A DNA stretch of 64,000 nucleotides from assembly GCF_000805675.1 (NCBI RefSeq), contig NZ_JSEF01000015.1, forward strand, positions 309,159 to 373,158, given 5' to 3'. Position numbers and translations under genes: made by a program. Below, in pieces: positions 21,683 to 30,221 of this stretch (position 1 is the first letter of the stretch; the number at the start of each line of letters is the position of its first letter). The notes under the pieces are model-generated. The model ran no database searches and was not told the origin of the DNA. It saw only the letters and a list, made by a program, of their open reading frames with translations. The DNA comes from Corynebacterium minutissimum. GTDB taxonomy: Bacteria > Actinomycetota > Actinomycetes > Mycobacteriales > Mycobacteriaceae.

Positions 21683-22216
21683 TTAAGACGAACGCTTGAC
21701 GTAGCCCATGCGGGGCCGGAAGCCCTGCGGGTGCTTCATCTGCGCCACGGCATCGCCGATGACCATGCGGTGGCGGGCGCTGACGGATGTTGGCATCTGG
21801 GCCACGGAGAACCACTGGGCATCCAGATTTTCCTCGTCGGAGACGACAGGTTCGGCATCGTCCGGGACAGAGACGCGGAGCGTAGTGTCCATAAACATGC
21901 ACTGATCCCCATTGGGAAAGGTAACAGGTCCAACCTGGCCCACGCCAAGGAGCGCCTCAATGCGCCCATCGAGGCCTATTTCCTCCTTGACTTCGCGCAG
22001 CGCCGTAGTGGTGATTTCCTCGCCCGGCTCACAAATTCCAGAAACCGGAGTCCAGGCACCGTTATCGGCGCGCTGCGCCAACAGCACCGAGGGTAGTTCC
22101 CAGATAGCGGAGCCAGTGGGCACCGCGCGCACAATTACTGCGGTAACGGCGGGGAGAAAGAGCTGGTCGTGGCCAACTTTCTCACGCAAGGACAGAATAT
22201 ATTCAGGAGTGGGCAT
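21683..22216 (-). CDS. NUDIX hydrolase
   Basis: 177 residues. The Nudix box is complete: G-x5-E-x7-R-E-V-K-E-E-I-G, seen as GICEPGEE then LREVKEEIG around residues 65-88. It would hydrolyse nucleoside diphosphates linked to another group, using magnesium. The substrate is unknown; a house-cleaning role is the default guess. It lies 18 nt upstream of nothing obvious on its own strand and 115 bp from the AlkC-like gene, so both may serve DNA or nucleotide damage control. Confidence 0.85.
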   Translation of the reverse strand: MPTPEYILSLREKVGHDQLFLPAVTAVIVRAVPTGSAIWELPSVLLAQRADNGAWTPVSGICEPGEEITTTALREVKEEIGLDGRIEALLGVGQVGPVTFPNGDQCMFMDTTLRVSVPDDAEPVVSDEENLDAQWFSVAQMPTSVSARHRMVIGDAVAQMKHPQGFRPRMGYVKRSS

Positions 22217-22234
22217 GGCCTTTATCCTACTGGT

Positions 22235-23071
22235 TTAGAGGGCGTCCAGAATTCCCGGGAGGAGGGCCTCGATATCGGCTGCCACGGTAAAGGACATTTC
22301 CGCGCCGGCATCGGGCGCGCACTCGGCGCCGTCGATAGCCGCATCAGTCGTACCGGAAAGCACACCCACGATGACTCCTTCCTGCGGAGTTCCCGCTGCG
22401 CCATACACCGGCGCGCCGGAGTCACCGCGGGCCGAGCAGGCCTGCGCCCGTGCGGACATCGTATCCACCGTGCGCTCGTCATACGTGAGCTTGCCAGGGC
22501 CCGCGCGGTGTGTGAGTTGACCGCACGTCTCTCCTGTGATGCGCCCCAGCTTGCACACCTGGTCAGGCAAGGTGCTCTCCCCCGCCGCGGCGACGGAGGT
22601 CGGCATATCCTGTGGCGTGTAGAAGTCAACGTCGCGGGTAATCTCCACCAATGCGAAGTCGAGCTCGTGCGTTTCTGGCGCTGATAAATCCGAATAGATA
22701 ATGGTGCCTACCGGCTCTGCCGGGTACGTGAATTCTCCTTCGGCATTGCCGCCCCACACGATATCGCCGGGCTCACCGCAATGGGAGGCGGTGACGGCGA
22801 TCGTGCGGCCGTCGCCAAGCACAAAGCTCCATGCCACCGTGCACAAGTTGAAGTCGAAATTCTCCCCTGGAACGGGCGCACGGGAGCTGACATCTAGGGC
22901 AGCACCTGGCGGCACCGGGGATGCCTCCGGCGTGGTTGCCCGCGGCGGTGCGGCTACCACGGTCGAATACGGCGCGCTACCTGCCTGGGAGCGGGGTTCT
23001 TCCACGGGAAGGCAGGAGGCCGAAGCAAGTCCCACGGCGCACAGGACGCCGGGGAGGATGCGCTTAGTCAT
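22235..23071 (-). CDS. Secreted trypsin-like serine protease, probable lipoprotein
   Basis: 278 residues. N-terminal signal with lipobox LASASC (C20), then a Pro/Ala-rich linker. Chymotrypsin-fold catalytic residues are visible: His in VTASHCGE, Asp in HELDFALVEI and Ser in ARGDSGAPVYG. Expected to be anchored on the outer face of the membrane. The ATG at 23071 overlaps by 8 nt the end of the 47-residue gene before it, indicating translational coupling. A longer frame starting with TTG at 23128 lies wholly inside that small gene and was rejected. Confidence 0.87.
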   Translation of the reverse strand: MTKRILPGVLCAVGLASASCLPVEEPRSQAGSAPYSTVVAAPPRATTPEASPVPPGAALDVSSRAPVPGENFDFNLCTVAWSFVLGDGRTIAVTASHCGEPGDIVWGGNAEGEFTYPAEPVGTIIYSDLSAPETHELDFALVEITRDVDFYTPQDMPTSVAAAGESTLPDQVCKLGRITGETCGQLTHRAGPGKLTYDERTVDTMSARAQACSARGDSGAPVYGAAGTPQEGVIVGVLSGTTDAAIDGAECAPDAGAEMSFTVAADIEALLPGILDAL

Positions 23072-23207
23072 CCTGCTCTGGGCCAGCCTCTTCCGTATTC
23101 TTAGCCTTTTCTTTTTCCATCTCCGCAACCTGCTTCATGTCACGGATGAACTTCTCTGGATCAAACTCGGTGTAGTATTCCGGTCCCGAGAACTGTTCCT
23201 GCGCCAT
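23064..23207 (-). CDS. 47-residue acidic/charged protein between thrC and the protease gene
   Basis: Reads MAQEQFSGPEYYTEFDPEKF then IRDMKQVAEMEKEKAKNTEE and ends AGPEQDD. No known family. The start lies 3 nt after the thrC stop, and the AGGTC of the thrC end serves as a weak ribosome site. The stop overlaps the protease ATG (ATGACTAA). Position in a tightly packed run thrC - this gene - protease, and charged, soluble composition, argue that it is real. It could be a cytosolic helper of either neighbour; no function can be assigned. Confidence 0.65.
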   Translation of the reverse strand: MAQEQFSGPEYYTEFDPEKFIRDMKQVAEMEKEKAKNTEEAGPEQDD

Positions 23208-23210
23208 GGT

Positions 23211-24665
23211 CTAGACCTCCGTTGTGCTAATCGACGCCATAATGTAGTCCTTCACCGCCGCCGCCTCATTCGGCAGGTCCTTGACGTGGCGCTCAGCGTC
23301 GAGGATGCCCTGGAAGCGCTCAGGAACCTCTGGTTCTTCACCGATGGCCTCCACGATGGTCTCGGAGAACTTCACCGGAAGGGCCGTCTCCAGACACACA
23401 ATGGGGCTTTCTACCCCGTATTCTTCCTTCACCGCGCGGGCCACCTTGATGCCGTCCGCGGTATGCGGGTCGACGAGGACATCGTACTTCTCGTGCACGT
23501 CCTTGATGGTGGCAAGACGGTCCGCGTGTGTCGAGGCACCAGACAGGAATCCATAATCCGCGTGGGCAGAGTCGAGCACGTGCTTGTCGACGCTAAACCC
23601 GCCTTCCTTCACCTTGACACCGAAAAGCTCGTCCACCTGCGCAGCATCGCGGCCAAGCAGATCGAAGACGAAACGCTCAAAGTTGGAGGCACGGGAAATG
23701 TCCATCGACGGCGAGGAGGTCTTGTGCGTCTGCGCCGAGGAACGCGGACGGTAGTTACCCGTGCGGAAAAACTCATCCAAGACGTCGTTCTCATTCGTGG
23801 CCACGATGAGACGGTCAATCGGCAGACCCATCTGGCGGGCAATGTGCCCGGCACAAATATCACCAAAGTTACCGGTCGGAACACTGAAGGAGACCTTCTC
23901 GGTGTTTTCCGCGGTGACCTTGAGGTAGCAGTTGATGTAGTAGACAATCTGCGCCATGAGGCGGGCCCAGTTGATGGAATTCACCGCACCAATGCGGTAT
24001 TCCGCCTTGAAGTTTGCGTCAGCGGACACAGCCTTGACCACGTCCTGGCAATCATCAAAGACGCCGTCGAGGGCGATGTTGAAGATGTTGGGGTCATCCA
24101 GCCCAAACATCTGGGCCTGCTGGAACGGAGTCATGCGTCCAGCAGGGGTCAGCATAAACACGCGGATGCCTTGGCGCCCGCGCATGGCGTACTCAGCCGA
24201 GGAGCCGGTATCACCCGAGGTAGCGCCCAGAATATTGAGAGTTTTATCCCGGCGCGCCAGCTCGTATTCGAAGAGCTCGCCGAGCATCTGCATCGCCATA
24301 TCTTTGAACGCAGCGGTGGGCCCCTCAGAAAGGTGTCCAATGTACAGGCCCTCTCCCAGCTCGCTGACCGGGACGATCTCCTCGTTAGCGAACTTCGGGA
24401 AGGTGTAGGCGCGCTGCGCGATCGCCTCAAGATCCGTATCCGGAATATCATCCACGAAGAGCTTCAGCACCTCCGCTGCCAGGGCTGCGTACCCGCCCTC
24501 CGCGAGCGTGTGGCGCCACGCGGTCAGGGTGGCATCGTCAATGCGCGGGTAAGATTCCGGCAGGTACAAGCCTCCGTCAGGGGCCAGGCCTCCCAGGAGG
24601 ATGTCCGTAAAGGAAGCCGGCTGGCGGTCGGTGTCTCGGGTCGAAATGTACTTCACCCCCTGCAT
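23211..24665 (-). CDS. thrC: Threonine synthase
   Basis: PLP enzyme converting O-phosphohomoserine to threonine. 484 residues, the long type found in corynebacteria. The PLP lysine is K121 in PTAAFKDMAMQ; the phosphate-binding glycine motif and the block SVPTGNFGDICAGH are present. Divergent from an MFS gene with 29 bp between starts, where overlapping -10 boxes (TAAAGT on plus, TACTTT on minus) are visible. In C. glutamicum thrC is also separate from hom-thrB. Confidence 0.96.
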   Translation of the reverse strand: MQGVKYISTRDTDRQPASFTDILLGGLAPDGGLYLPESYPRIDDATLTAWRHTLAEGGYAALAAEVLKLFVDDIPDTDLEAIAQRAYTFPKFANEEIVPVSELGEGLYIGHLSEGPTAAFKDMAMQMLGELFEYELARRDKTLNILGATSGDTGSSAEYAMRGRQGIRVFMLTPAGRMTPFQQAQMFGLDDPNIFNIALDGVFDDCQDVVKAVSADANFKAEYRIGAVNSINWARLMAQIVYYINCYLKVTAENTEKVSFSVPTGNFGDICAGHIARQMGLPIDRLIVATNENDVLDEFFRTGNYRPRSSAQTHKTSSPSMDISRASNFERFVFDLLGRDAAQVDELFGVKVKEGGFSVDKHVLDSAHADYGFLSGASTHADRLATIKDVHEKYDVLVDPHTADGIKVARAVKEEYGVESPIVCLETALPVKFSETIVEAIGEEPEVPERFQGILDAERHVKDLPNEAAAVKDYIMASISTTEV

Positions 24666-24694
24666 CTTAGTGGGTTGGGCGTAAAGTATCAGCC

Positions 24695-25990
24695 ATGTCG
24701 GCTCCCCATCCCCGCGAAGTCATCACCACCAAAGCCTTGTCCGTTTGGGTTGCCGCGATGCTGGTGTACATCGTGGCGATGACTGGCCGCACCTCCTTCG
24801 GCGTGGCCGGGTTGGAAGCTATTGACCGCTTTGAGGTGGACGCCTCCCGGATTGCGGTATTTACCTCGGTTCAGCTGGGCGTTTATGCTCTCGCGCAGAT
24901 TCCTACTGGGTTGCTCATTGATAAGTTTGGACCTCGGCGCTTGCTCGTCATCGGCTCCGTCATTATGGGTATCGGCCAAGTGGTATTAGGTTTTACCGCC
25001 AACTATTGGGTTGCCATCGCCGCGCGCATTTTAATCGGCTTAGGCGATGCCACCGCCTTCCTCTCGGTGATGCGTATCCTTCCTTATTGGTTCCCGCTGC
25101 ACCGCACTCCTATGTTTACTCAGGTGACCTCATCACTAGGTCAGCTGGGCCAGTTCATGTCCGCCATCCCATTCTCCCTGGTGTTGGGTTGGGCCGGGTG
25201 GACCACGGCGTTTGTCACTCTGGGCGCGGTGGGCATCCTCATCGCTGTGGCCGCTGCGGTGGCGGTGGCAGACTCGCCTGAGACCCTGGGCATTGTTTCC
25301 GCCCCGAAGGAGCGGCCTAATGCTCAGCCGCGCCGCTTGGGATCTCTGCTGGCCTCGGTGCTGCGCTCCCCAGTGGCCTGGCAGGCTTTCTTTATCCACT
25401 GGGTGGGACTCGCTGCCACCAATGTTTTCGTCATGCTGTGGGGAATGCCGATGATGACCGCGGGCCTGGACTTTTCCAAGACAGAGGCTGGCTGGGTACT
25501 CACCTGGTTTAGCGTGTGCATGGTCCTCGTTGGCCCCCTCCACGGCAAGATTTCCTCCCGCGCCAGTGGCTATCGCCCATGGCTGGCACTTGGTTTTGTC
25601 GCGGTCAACATCTCTGTCTGGGTGGTCTTTTTCTTGGCGGGCGGCAGCTACCTGTCCTTGTTTATCCTCATCAGCCTGGTGTCGTTGTGCACACCGGTGG
25701 CAAATTATGGCTTCGATATTGTGCGGGAAAACCTTGACCGCACCGTGGTGGCCACCGCGACTGGCCTGGGGAATATGGGCGGGTTCATCTCCTCCATGCT
25801 CGGCGCCCAGTTGTTTGGCGTGGCGCTCGACCACTTGGGCCACGGCCCGGACTACCCCATGGCGGATTTCCGTCTTGCGGCATTCGCAGTGCTGGGAGTG
25901 TGGTGCGTGGGAATCGTGGGCGTCCTCATTACCCATTTCTTACGAGGTAAGGACTCTGGCCCACGCGCCACCATCGTGCAGGTTGGTTAA
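24695..25990 (+). CDS. MFS transporter (nitrate/hexuronate-type relatives)
   Basis: 431 residues, about 12 membrane segments, with the loop motif GLLIDKFGPRRLLVIG near residue 70. The second half has LVGPLHGKISSR and a C-terminal PMADFRLAAFAVLGVWCVGI. Substrate unknown. TAAAGT lies 7 nt before the ATG with no ribosome-binding site, so it is probably leaderless. Its TAA stop shares the palindrome TTAA with the stop of a small convergent gene. Confidence 0.85.
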   Translation: MSAPHPREVITTKALSVWVAAMLVYIVAMTGRTSFGVAGLEAIDRFEVDASRIAVFTSVQLGVYALAQIPTGLLIDKFGPRRLLVIGSVIMGIGQVVLGFTANYWVAIAARILIGLGDATAFLSVMRILPYWFPLHRTPMFTQVTSSLGQLGQFMSAIPFSLVLGWAGWTTAFVTLGAVGILIAVAAAVAVADSPETLGIVSAPKERPNAQPRRLGSLLASVLRSPVAWQAFFIHWVGLAATNVFVMLWGMPMMTAGLDFSKTEAGWVLTWFSVCMVLVGPLHGKISSRASGYRPWLALGFVAVNISVWVVFFLAGGSYLSLFILISLVSLCTPVANYGFDIVRENLDRTVVATATGLGNMGGFISSMLGAQLFGVALDHLGHGPDYPMADFRLAAFAVLGVWCVGIVGVLITHFLRGKDSGPRATIVQVG

Positions 25991-26139
25991 CCTGCGGGCA
26001 GTGCGCTTATCGCCGTTTCCAAGGGCACCCCATTCGCCACCGCGAACATTCCCAATCCCCCGCCGATGGGAACGAGGATAGCGAGGCTTACGCCGCACAC
26101 GGTTCGCAGGAACTCTCGCAGTTGTCGCCGTTTCTCCAC
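25987..26139 (-). CDS. Possible 50-residue single-pass membrane protein
   Basis: GTG start, reading VEKRRQLREFLRTVCG, a hydrophobic stretch SLAILVPIGGGLGMFAVA and the end ETAISALPAG. A basic N terminus before one membrane helix gives a normal topology. AAAGG lies about 15 nt upstream. Its TAA stop interlocks with that of the MFS gene, the same arrangement as two other convergent pairs here, which supports it. Too short for homology judgement by eye. Confidence 0.45.
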   Translation of the reverse strand: MEKRRQLREFLRTVCGVSLAILVPIGGGLGMFAVANGVPLETAISALPAG

Positions 26140-26248
26140 GTCAACGCACCAACCTTTATCGTTTCGTTATCTGTGCGTTTGAGAATAAGGCGCCCTCCTG
26201 CCAGTAGCGTGCCGGGTTTCTGCCGACTACCTGCCAGAAGCTGGGGGT

Positions 26249-26680
26249 TTACTGCGCCGGGTTAGATTCGGCAACGATAGGCCCCACCGCAGGGGTGACG
26301 AGGCCGGCGTCGAAAGCAGCGAGCGTGCCCGCGGCATCCTCCTTGGTTATTTTGTTGTTGGCCACGGCTTTATCCAGCTCAGCTTTGAGAATTTGGCGGG
26401 AGCGGTACACATCTGAGGACACCGAGAGGATTCCGCGCGGTACTGATTCCGCAGGGATGCCGAGCGCTTCTGCCAACGCCACGATGCGGTCTTGTTCCGC
26501 TGGATCCACGTACGCGTTAAGCGATTGGTCTTGGGGCACTCCACCATCGACGACGTCCTTGACGGTGAGGGTGCCGTCCGGGGTTTGCTGACGCTCCGTC
26601 ACCCACCAGCCAGTGACGATAGCGGCGATGATCGCCAGCACCACCGCGATCCACACGGCGATAATTTGCTTGGACTTCAC
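26249..26680 (-). CDS. Hypothetical membrane-anchored protein
   Basis: 143 residues. An N-terminal membrane segment (IIAVWIAVVLAIIAAIVTGWW) is followed by an extracytoplasmic or soluble part with a helical second half (ILKAELDKAVANNKITKEDAAGTLAAFD). No known family. The GTG at 26680 is exactly 7 nt after TAGACT, which argues for a leaderless start there rather than the ATG two codons earlier, which would touch the -10 box. It follows the gene at 26715-27032 but has its own promoter. Confidence 0.7.
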   Translation of the reverse strand: MKSKQIIAVWIAVVLAIIAAIVTGWWVTERQQTPDGTLTVKDVVDGGVPQDQSLNAYVDPAEQDRIVALAEALGIPAESVPRGILSVSSDVYRSRQILKAELDKAVANNKITKEDAAGTLAAFDAGLVTPAVGPIVAESNPAQ

Positions 26681-26714
26681 GCCCATCAGTCTAGTTCTCT
26701 CTCATCCGCACGGC

Positions 26715-27032
26715 TTAATCCGTGTCGGGACCAAAGGTTCCAAAAGACCCGCCGCGCGGCGGGTACGGCGGGTCAAGGCGCTCGGAGAGTGCATCAATGA
26801 TGGAACGGATGGTGTTTTCCGCTACGGGACGGTCGAAGTGTGAGCGCTGCTGTGCGCCCTTCTGTGGTTCGACTGGGCGCACGCGTGGCTTGTCGACGTC
26901 CACCCGCATCACCGTTCCATCCACACTCAGCGCTGCGTGCGGATCACTATCGGCTGCTCGCGCTGCGGCGAGAAATGCTTCGAGGTCGGCGAGGGTGGCA
27001 TCTTTCAGGTCAAGGGAAAGGTTAAGGCTCAT
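26715..27032 (-). CDS. Conserved hypothetical protein
   Basis: 105 residues, soluble. The N terminus LNLSLDLKDATLADLEAFLAAARAADSD looks like a small alpha/beta unit, the middle is Arg/Pro/Gln-rich and the end is PPYPPRGGSFGTFGPDTD. No motif recognised. It lies 122 bp downstream of glnE on the same strand. GAAGGAAC before the ATG is a fair ribosome-binding site. Similar small proteins occur beside glnE in relatives, as far as I recall; function unknown. Confidence 0.6.
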   Translation of the reverse strand: MSLNLSLDLKDATLADLEAFLAAARAADSDPHAALSVDGTVMRVDVDKPRVRPVEPQKGAQQRSHFDRPVAENTIRSIIDALSERLDPPYPPRGGSFGTFGPDTD

Positions 27033-27154
27033 GATGTAGTGTTCCTTCTCTGCGGATTGTATGGGGAGAGGTCTGTGGTTCTGTGGGTCTCTGGTTTTCC
27101 ACGGAGGGAAAGTCTTTTCCTAGTACTAAGGATATAGATTTTTAGCGACTCGGT

Positions 27155-30100
27155 TTAGTCATGTTCAAAGGACTCCGCTTCTCCCCAGAACACCTCATCC
27201 ACCACTTTGCGGGCATGGCGCGTGACTTTGAGATAGTGCTCGAGGAAATCTTGGTTATTCTCTGGCGCCCATCCAGCAGCACCGGCGACCTGTGCCAATT
27301 GCGGCCCTGGTGCCGGTAGCTGGTCCACGCGTTTGCCGCGGACAAGGACTAAAGCATTACGGGCATCGGTGGCCAATAGCCAGGCTTCACGCAGGTCCTG
27401 GACTTGCTGCACCGGAATAACTTCATGTTCCTCCAGCGCATCCAACACGCGGAGCGTAGAAGGATCATGTAACTCCGGTACCTCGTGTGCATGCATCATT
27501 TGCAGCAGCTGCACGGTCCACTCGATATCGGTCAGACCACCACGCCCCAGCTTGGTGTGGGTATTGCGGTCAGCACCGCGCGGCAGGCGCTCATTATCTA
27601 CGCGTGCCTTCATTCGGCGAATATCGCGCAGCGTTTTCTCGCTCGCTCCTTTGTCTGGATAGCGGAACTCATCGATCATGGTCATGAACCGCTCTCCTAC
27701 GTCCTCATCGCCGGCAACGAACGCGGCGCGCAACAGCGCCTGCATCTCCCAGGATTCACCCCAACGCGAGTAGTAGCGCTTATAAGATTCAATCGAGCGG
27801 GCTACTGCACCTGACCTTCCTTCAGGCCGCAGGCCCAAATCGACCTCTAGCGGTGGGTCTCCGGAGGGCTTAGCCAGGCGGCGACGCAGTTTGTCGATCA
27901 TGCTAATGGCCCACGCCATAGCCTCTGATTCTTCGTTTCCTTCTTCGGGCTCAGCAACGACGATGACGTCAGCGTCCGAACCAAAGCCCAGCTCCATTCC
28001 GCCTAGACGCCCCATGCCGATGACCGCGATGCGTGCAGGAGGTTCCGCGTCCTCGTTGTCTATCCGCCACGCGCGAACTTCAGCCCTCAGTGCAGCCTCG
28101 AGGACGGCATTCCAGATCGTGGAAAGCTCGTGGCACACCTGTTGCACTGGCAGGAATCCGAGGAGGTCAGCTGATGCAATGCGGGCAAGCTCCACGCGGC
28201 GCAATGACCTGGCCACTGCCACGGCCTTATCCGGATTGGCATGGCGCTTAGTCGAGTTAATGAGTGCCTTCGACACCTGATCCGGCTTCGTCTCCAGCAG
28301 TTTAGGCCCGGCTGCGCCATCGGATAGCTGCTTGACCACATCTGGTGCCTTGATGATGAGCTCCGACGTGAACGGCGAGGTGCCCAGAATCTTCATGAGG
28401 CGTTGTCCTACGACACCTTCATCACGCAACATGCGCAGGAACCAGTTACGGTCATAGGCTGCTTCCGACAGCTTGCGGTAGTTCAGAAGTCCCATATCGG
28501 GGTCTGCAGTAGCGGAGAGCCATTCCATTAGCGTGGGCAGCAAGATGGCCTGGATTCGGGCCTTGCGTGAGCTGCCTGCTGCCAAGGATGTGAGGTGCTC
28601 GAAAGCGCGATCTGGGTGCCGGTATCCCAACGCAGCCAGCTGTAGGAGTGCCGCTTCTCGGGAAAGCTTGATCTCATCTGCGGACATCGACGCCACAGAG
28701 TTGAGAAGCGGGCGATAGAACAGGCGCGAGTGCAGTTCCGAAATGAGCAGGCGGACTTTGCGCAGATGCTCATTCATCCTGTCCGCGGCTGACTGTTGGC
28801 CGTGGGAATGGAAGCCTGCATTGATAGCAAGCCACTTCAGCGCAGCGCCATCACCGTTGGATGGCATCGTGTGTGTACGGCGGAATCGCTCCAGCTGTAG
28901 GCGGTGCTCCAGCAACCGCAAAAACTCATACGCTTCGATGAGCTGCGTGCCGTCTTCGCGGCCCACATAGCCCGCGCGTACAAGTGCTGCGAGGGCATCG
29001 ACCGTGGCCAGCGGCCGTAGCGTTTCATCAGAGCGGCCATGCACCAGCTGAAGCAACTGCACTGCGAATTCAACATCACGCAAGCCACCTTCGCCGAGCT
29101 TGAGCTCACGATGGCGCATATCTTCCGGCACATTCTCGAGGACACGGCGGCGCATGGCCTGGACATCCTCAACGAAGGATTCTCGCTGGGACGCCGTCCA
29201 AACCATGGGTCCGATTACATTGAGGTAGTCTTCCCCGAGCGGGAGATACCCGGTCTGTGGACGCGCCTTGAGCTGTGCCTGAAACTCCCACGTTTCTGCC
29301 CACCGCTTGTAATAGGCAACGTGCGAATCCAAGGTTCGTACTAGTGCGCCAGATTTTCCCTCTGGCCGCAGGTTCGCATCGACCTCGAAGAAGCAAGCCG
29401 AACCGATGCGGTTGAACTCTGAAGCCAAGCGAGTCACCCGTGGCGTGGCGTCCGAACCGACGAAGATGACGTCAACGTCTGAGATGTAGTTAAGCTCCCC
29501 TGCTCCACACTTGCCCATTGCCAGGACGGCCAATTGCGCATCGAGCGGTTGATCACCATAGACAACGCGAACTGCGCCGGCCAGGGCAGCCGTTAGTGCG
29601 GCGTCTGCCAGAGCCGTCGTAAGCCGCGTCACCTCGCGGAAACCGACGCGGGGTTGCGGTCGTGACTGTCCCTTTCGCGAGTGAAAAGTACCGGCGAGGT
29701 CGTGCGCGGCAATACGCATCATCAGGGTGCGGTATACCGTTTTGAGCTGAGCCTTATTGTCTCCCGGCTGGGCGCGGTAGGTTCCGGGAGTCGTCAGGTC
29801 TTCGCTCGCGGTATCAGGGCGCTCTGGCGCTTCAGCGAAGGTCGCGGGTTCTGCTCCCACCGTTGCGAGAAGAGTATGAAGCATTTCGGTAGGTGTCGGC
29901 AGCGCTCGCTGCAGTTCCTTCCATGCCTCTGGATGCGCTGCAAGATGGTCACCAAAGGCTGAAGAACCACCGAGTAATGCAATAAGACGCACGCGGAAAG
30001 TTTCGTCTTCCCGCATTGCGGTAATGACTTCTGGTGCTCCGTCAACGACCCGCATGAGAGTATTGAGCGCCATGTCAGGATCGCCTGCTGCAGCCAAAGT

Positions 30101-30214
30101 CCACAGTTCATCGAGTGACTCGGCGTTATCCCATCCCAATTGCGCAAGGTCTTCCGCAGCGGTCGGTCTCGTCAGCCCAAGAGTTGCTGGTGACGGTACA
30201 GATGCAGGACGCAT
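27155..30214 (-). CDS. glnE: Bifunctional glutamine synthetase adenylyltransferase / adenylyl-removing enzyme
   Basis: Adds AMP to, and removes it from, the regulatory tyrosine of glutamine synthetase according to nitrogen status. 1019 residues, normal for actinobacteria. Two nucleotidyltransferase-like domains are visible: GELNYISDVDVIFVGSD in the first half (de-adenylylation) and ELGFGSDADVIVVAE in the second half (adenylylation). Each is followed by helical DUF294-like parts (GEGGLRDVEFAVQLLQL and GRGGLTDIEWTVQLLQM). It starts 7 nt after the glnA2 stop, so the two form an operon. Its target GlnA with Y405 lies 11 kb upstream. Confidence 0.96.
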   Translation of the reverse strand: MRPASVPSPATLGLTRPTAAEDLAQLGWDNAESLDELWTLAAAGDPDMALNTLMRVVDGAPEVITAMREDETFRVRLIALLGGSSAFGDHLAAHPEAWKELQRALPTPTEMLHTLLATVGAEPATFAEAPERPDTASEDLTTPGTYRAQPGDNKAQLKTVYRTLMMRIAAHDLAGTFHSRKGQSRPQPRVGFREVTRLTTALADAALTAALAGAVRVVYGDQPLDAQLAVLAMGKCGAGELNYISDVDVIFVGSDATPRVTRLASEFNRIGSACFFEVDANLRPEGKSGALVRTLDSHVAYYKRWAETWEFQAQLKARPQTGYLPLGEDYLNVIGPMVWTASQRESFVEDVQAMRRRVLENVPEDMRHRELKLGEGGLRDVEFAVQLLQLVHGRSDETLRPLATVDALAALVRAGYVGREDGTQLIEAYEFLRLLEHRLQLERFRRTHTMPSNGDGAALKWLAINAGFHSHGQQSAADRMNEHLRKVRLLISELHSRLFYRPLLNSVASMSADEIKLSREAALLQLAALGYRHPDRAFEHLTSLAAGSSRKARIQAILLPTLMEWLSATADPDMGLLNYRKLSEAAYDRNWFLRMLRDEGVVGQRLMKILGTSPFTSELIIKAPDVVKQLSDGAAGPKLLETKPDQVSKALINSTKRHANPDKAVAVARSLRRVELARIASADLLGFLPVQQVCHELSTIWNAVLEAALRAEVRAWRIDNEDAEPPARIAVIGMGRLGGMELGFGSDADVIVVAEPEEGNEESEAMAWAISMIDKLRRRLAKPSGDPPLEVDLGLRPEGRSGAVARSIESYKRYYSRWGESWEMQALLRAAFVAGDEDVGERFMTMIDEFRYPDKGASEKTLRDIRRMKARVDNERLPRGADRNTHTKLGRGGLTDIEWTVQLLQMMHAHEVPELHDPSTLRVLDALEEHEVIPVQQVQDLREAWLLATDARNALVLVRGKRVDQLPAPGPQLAQVAGAAGWAPENNQDFLEHYLKVTRHARKVVDEVFWGEAESFEHD

Positions 30215-30221
30215 GCTTCTC

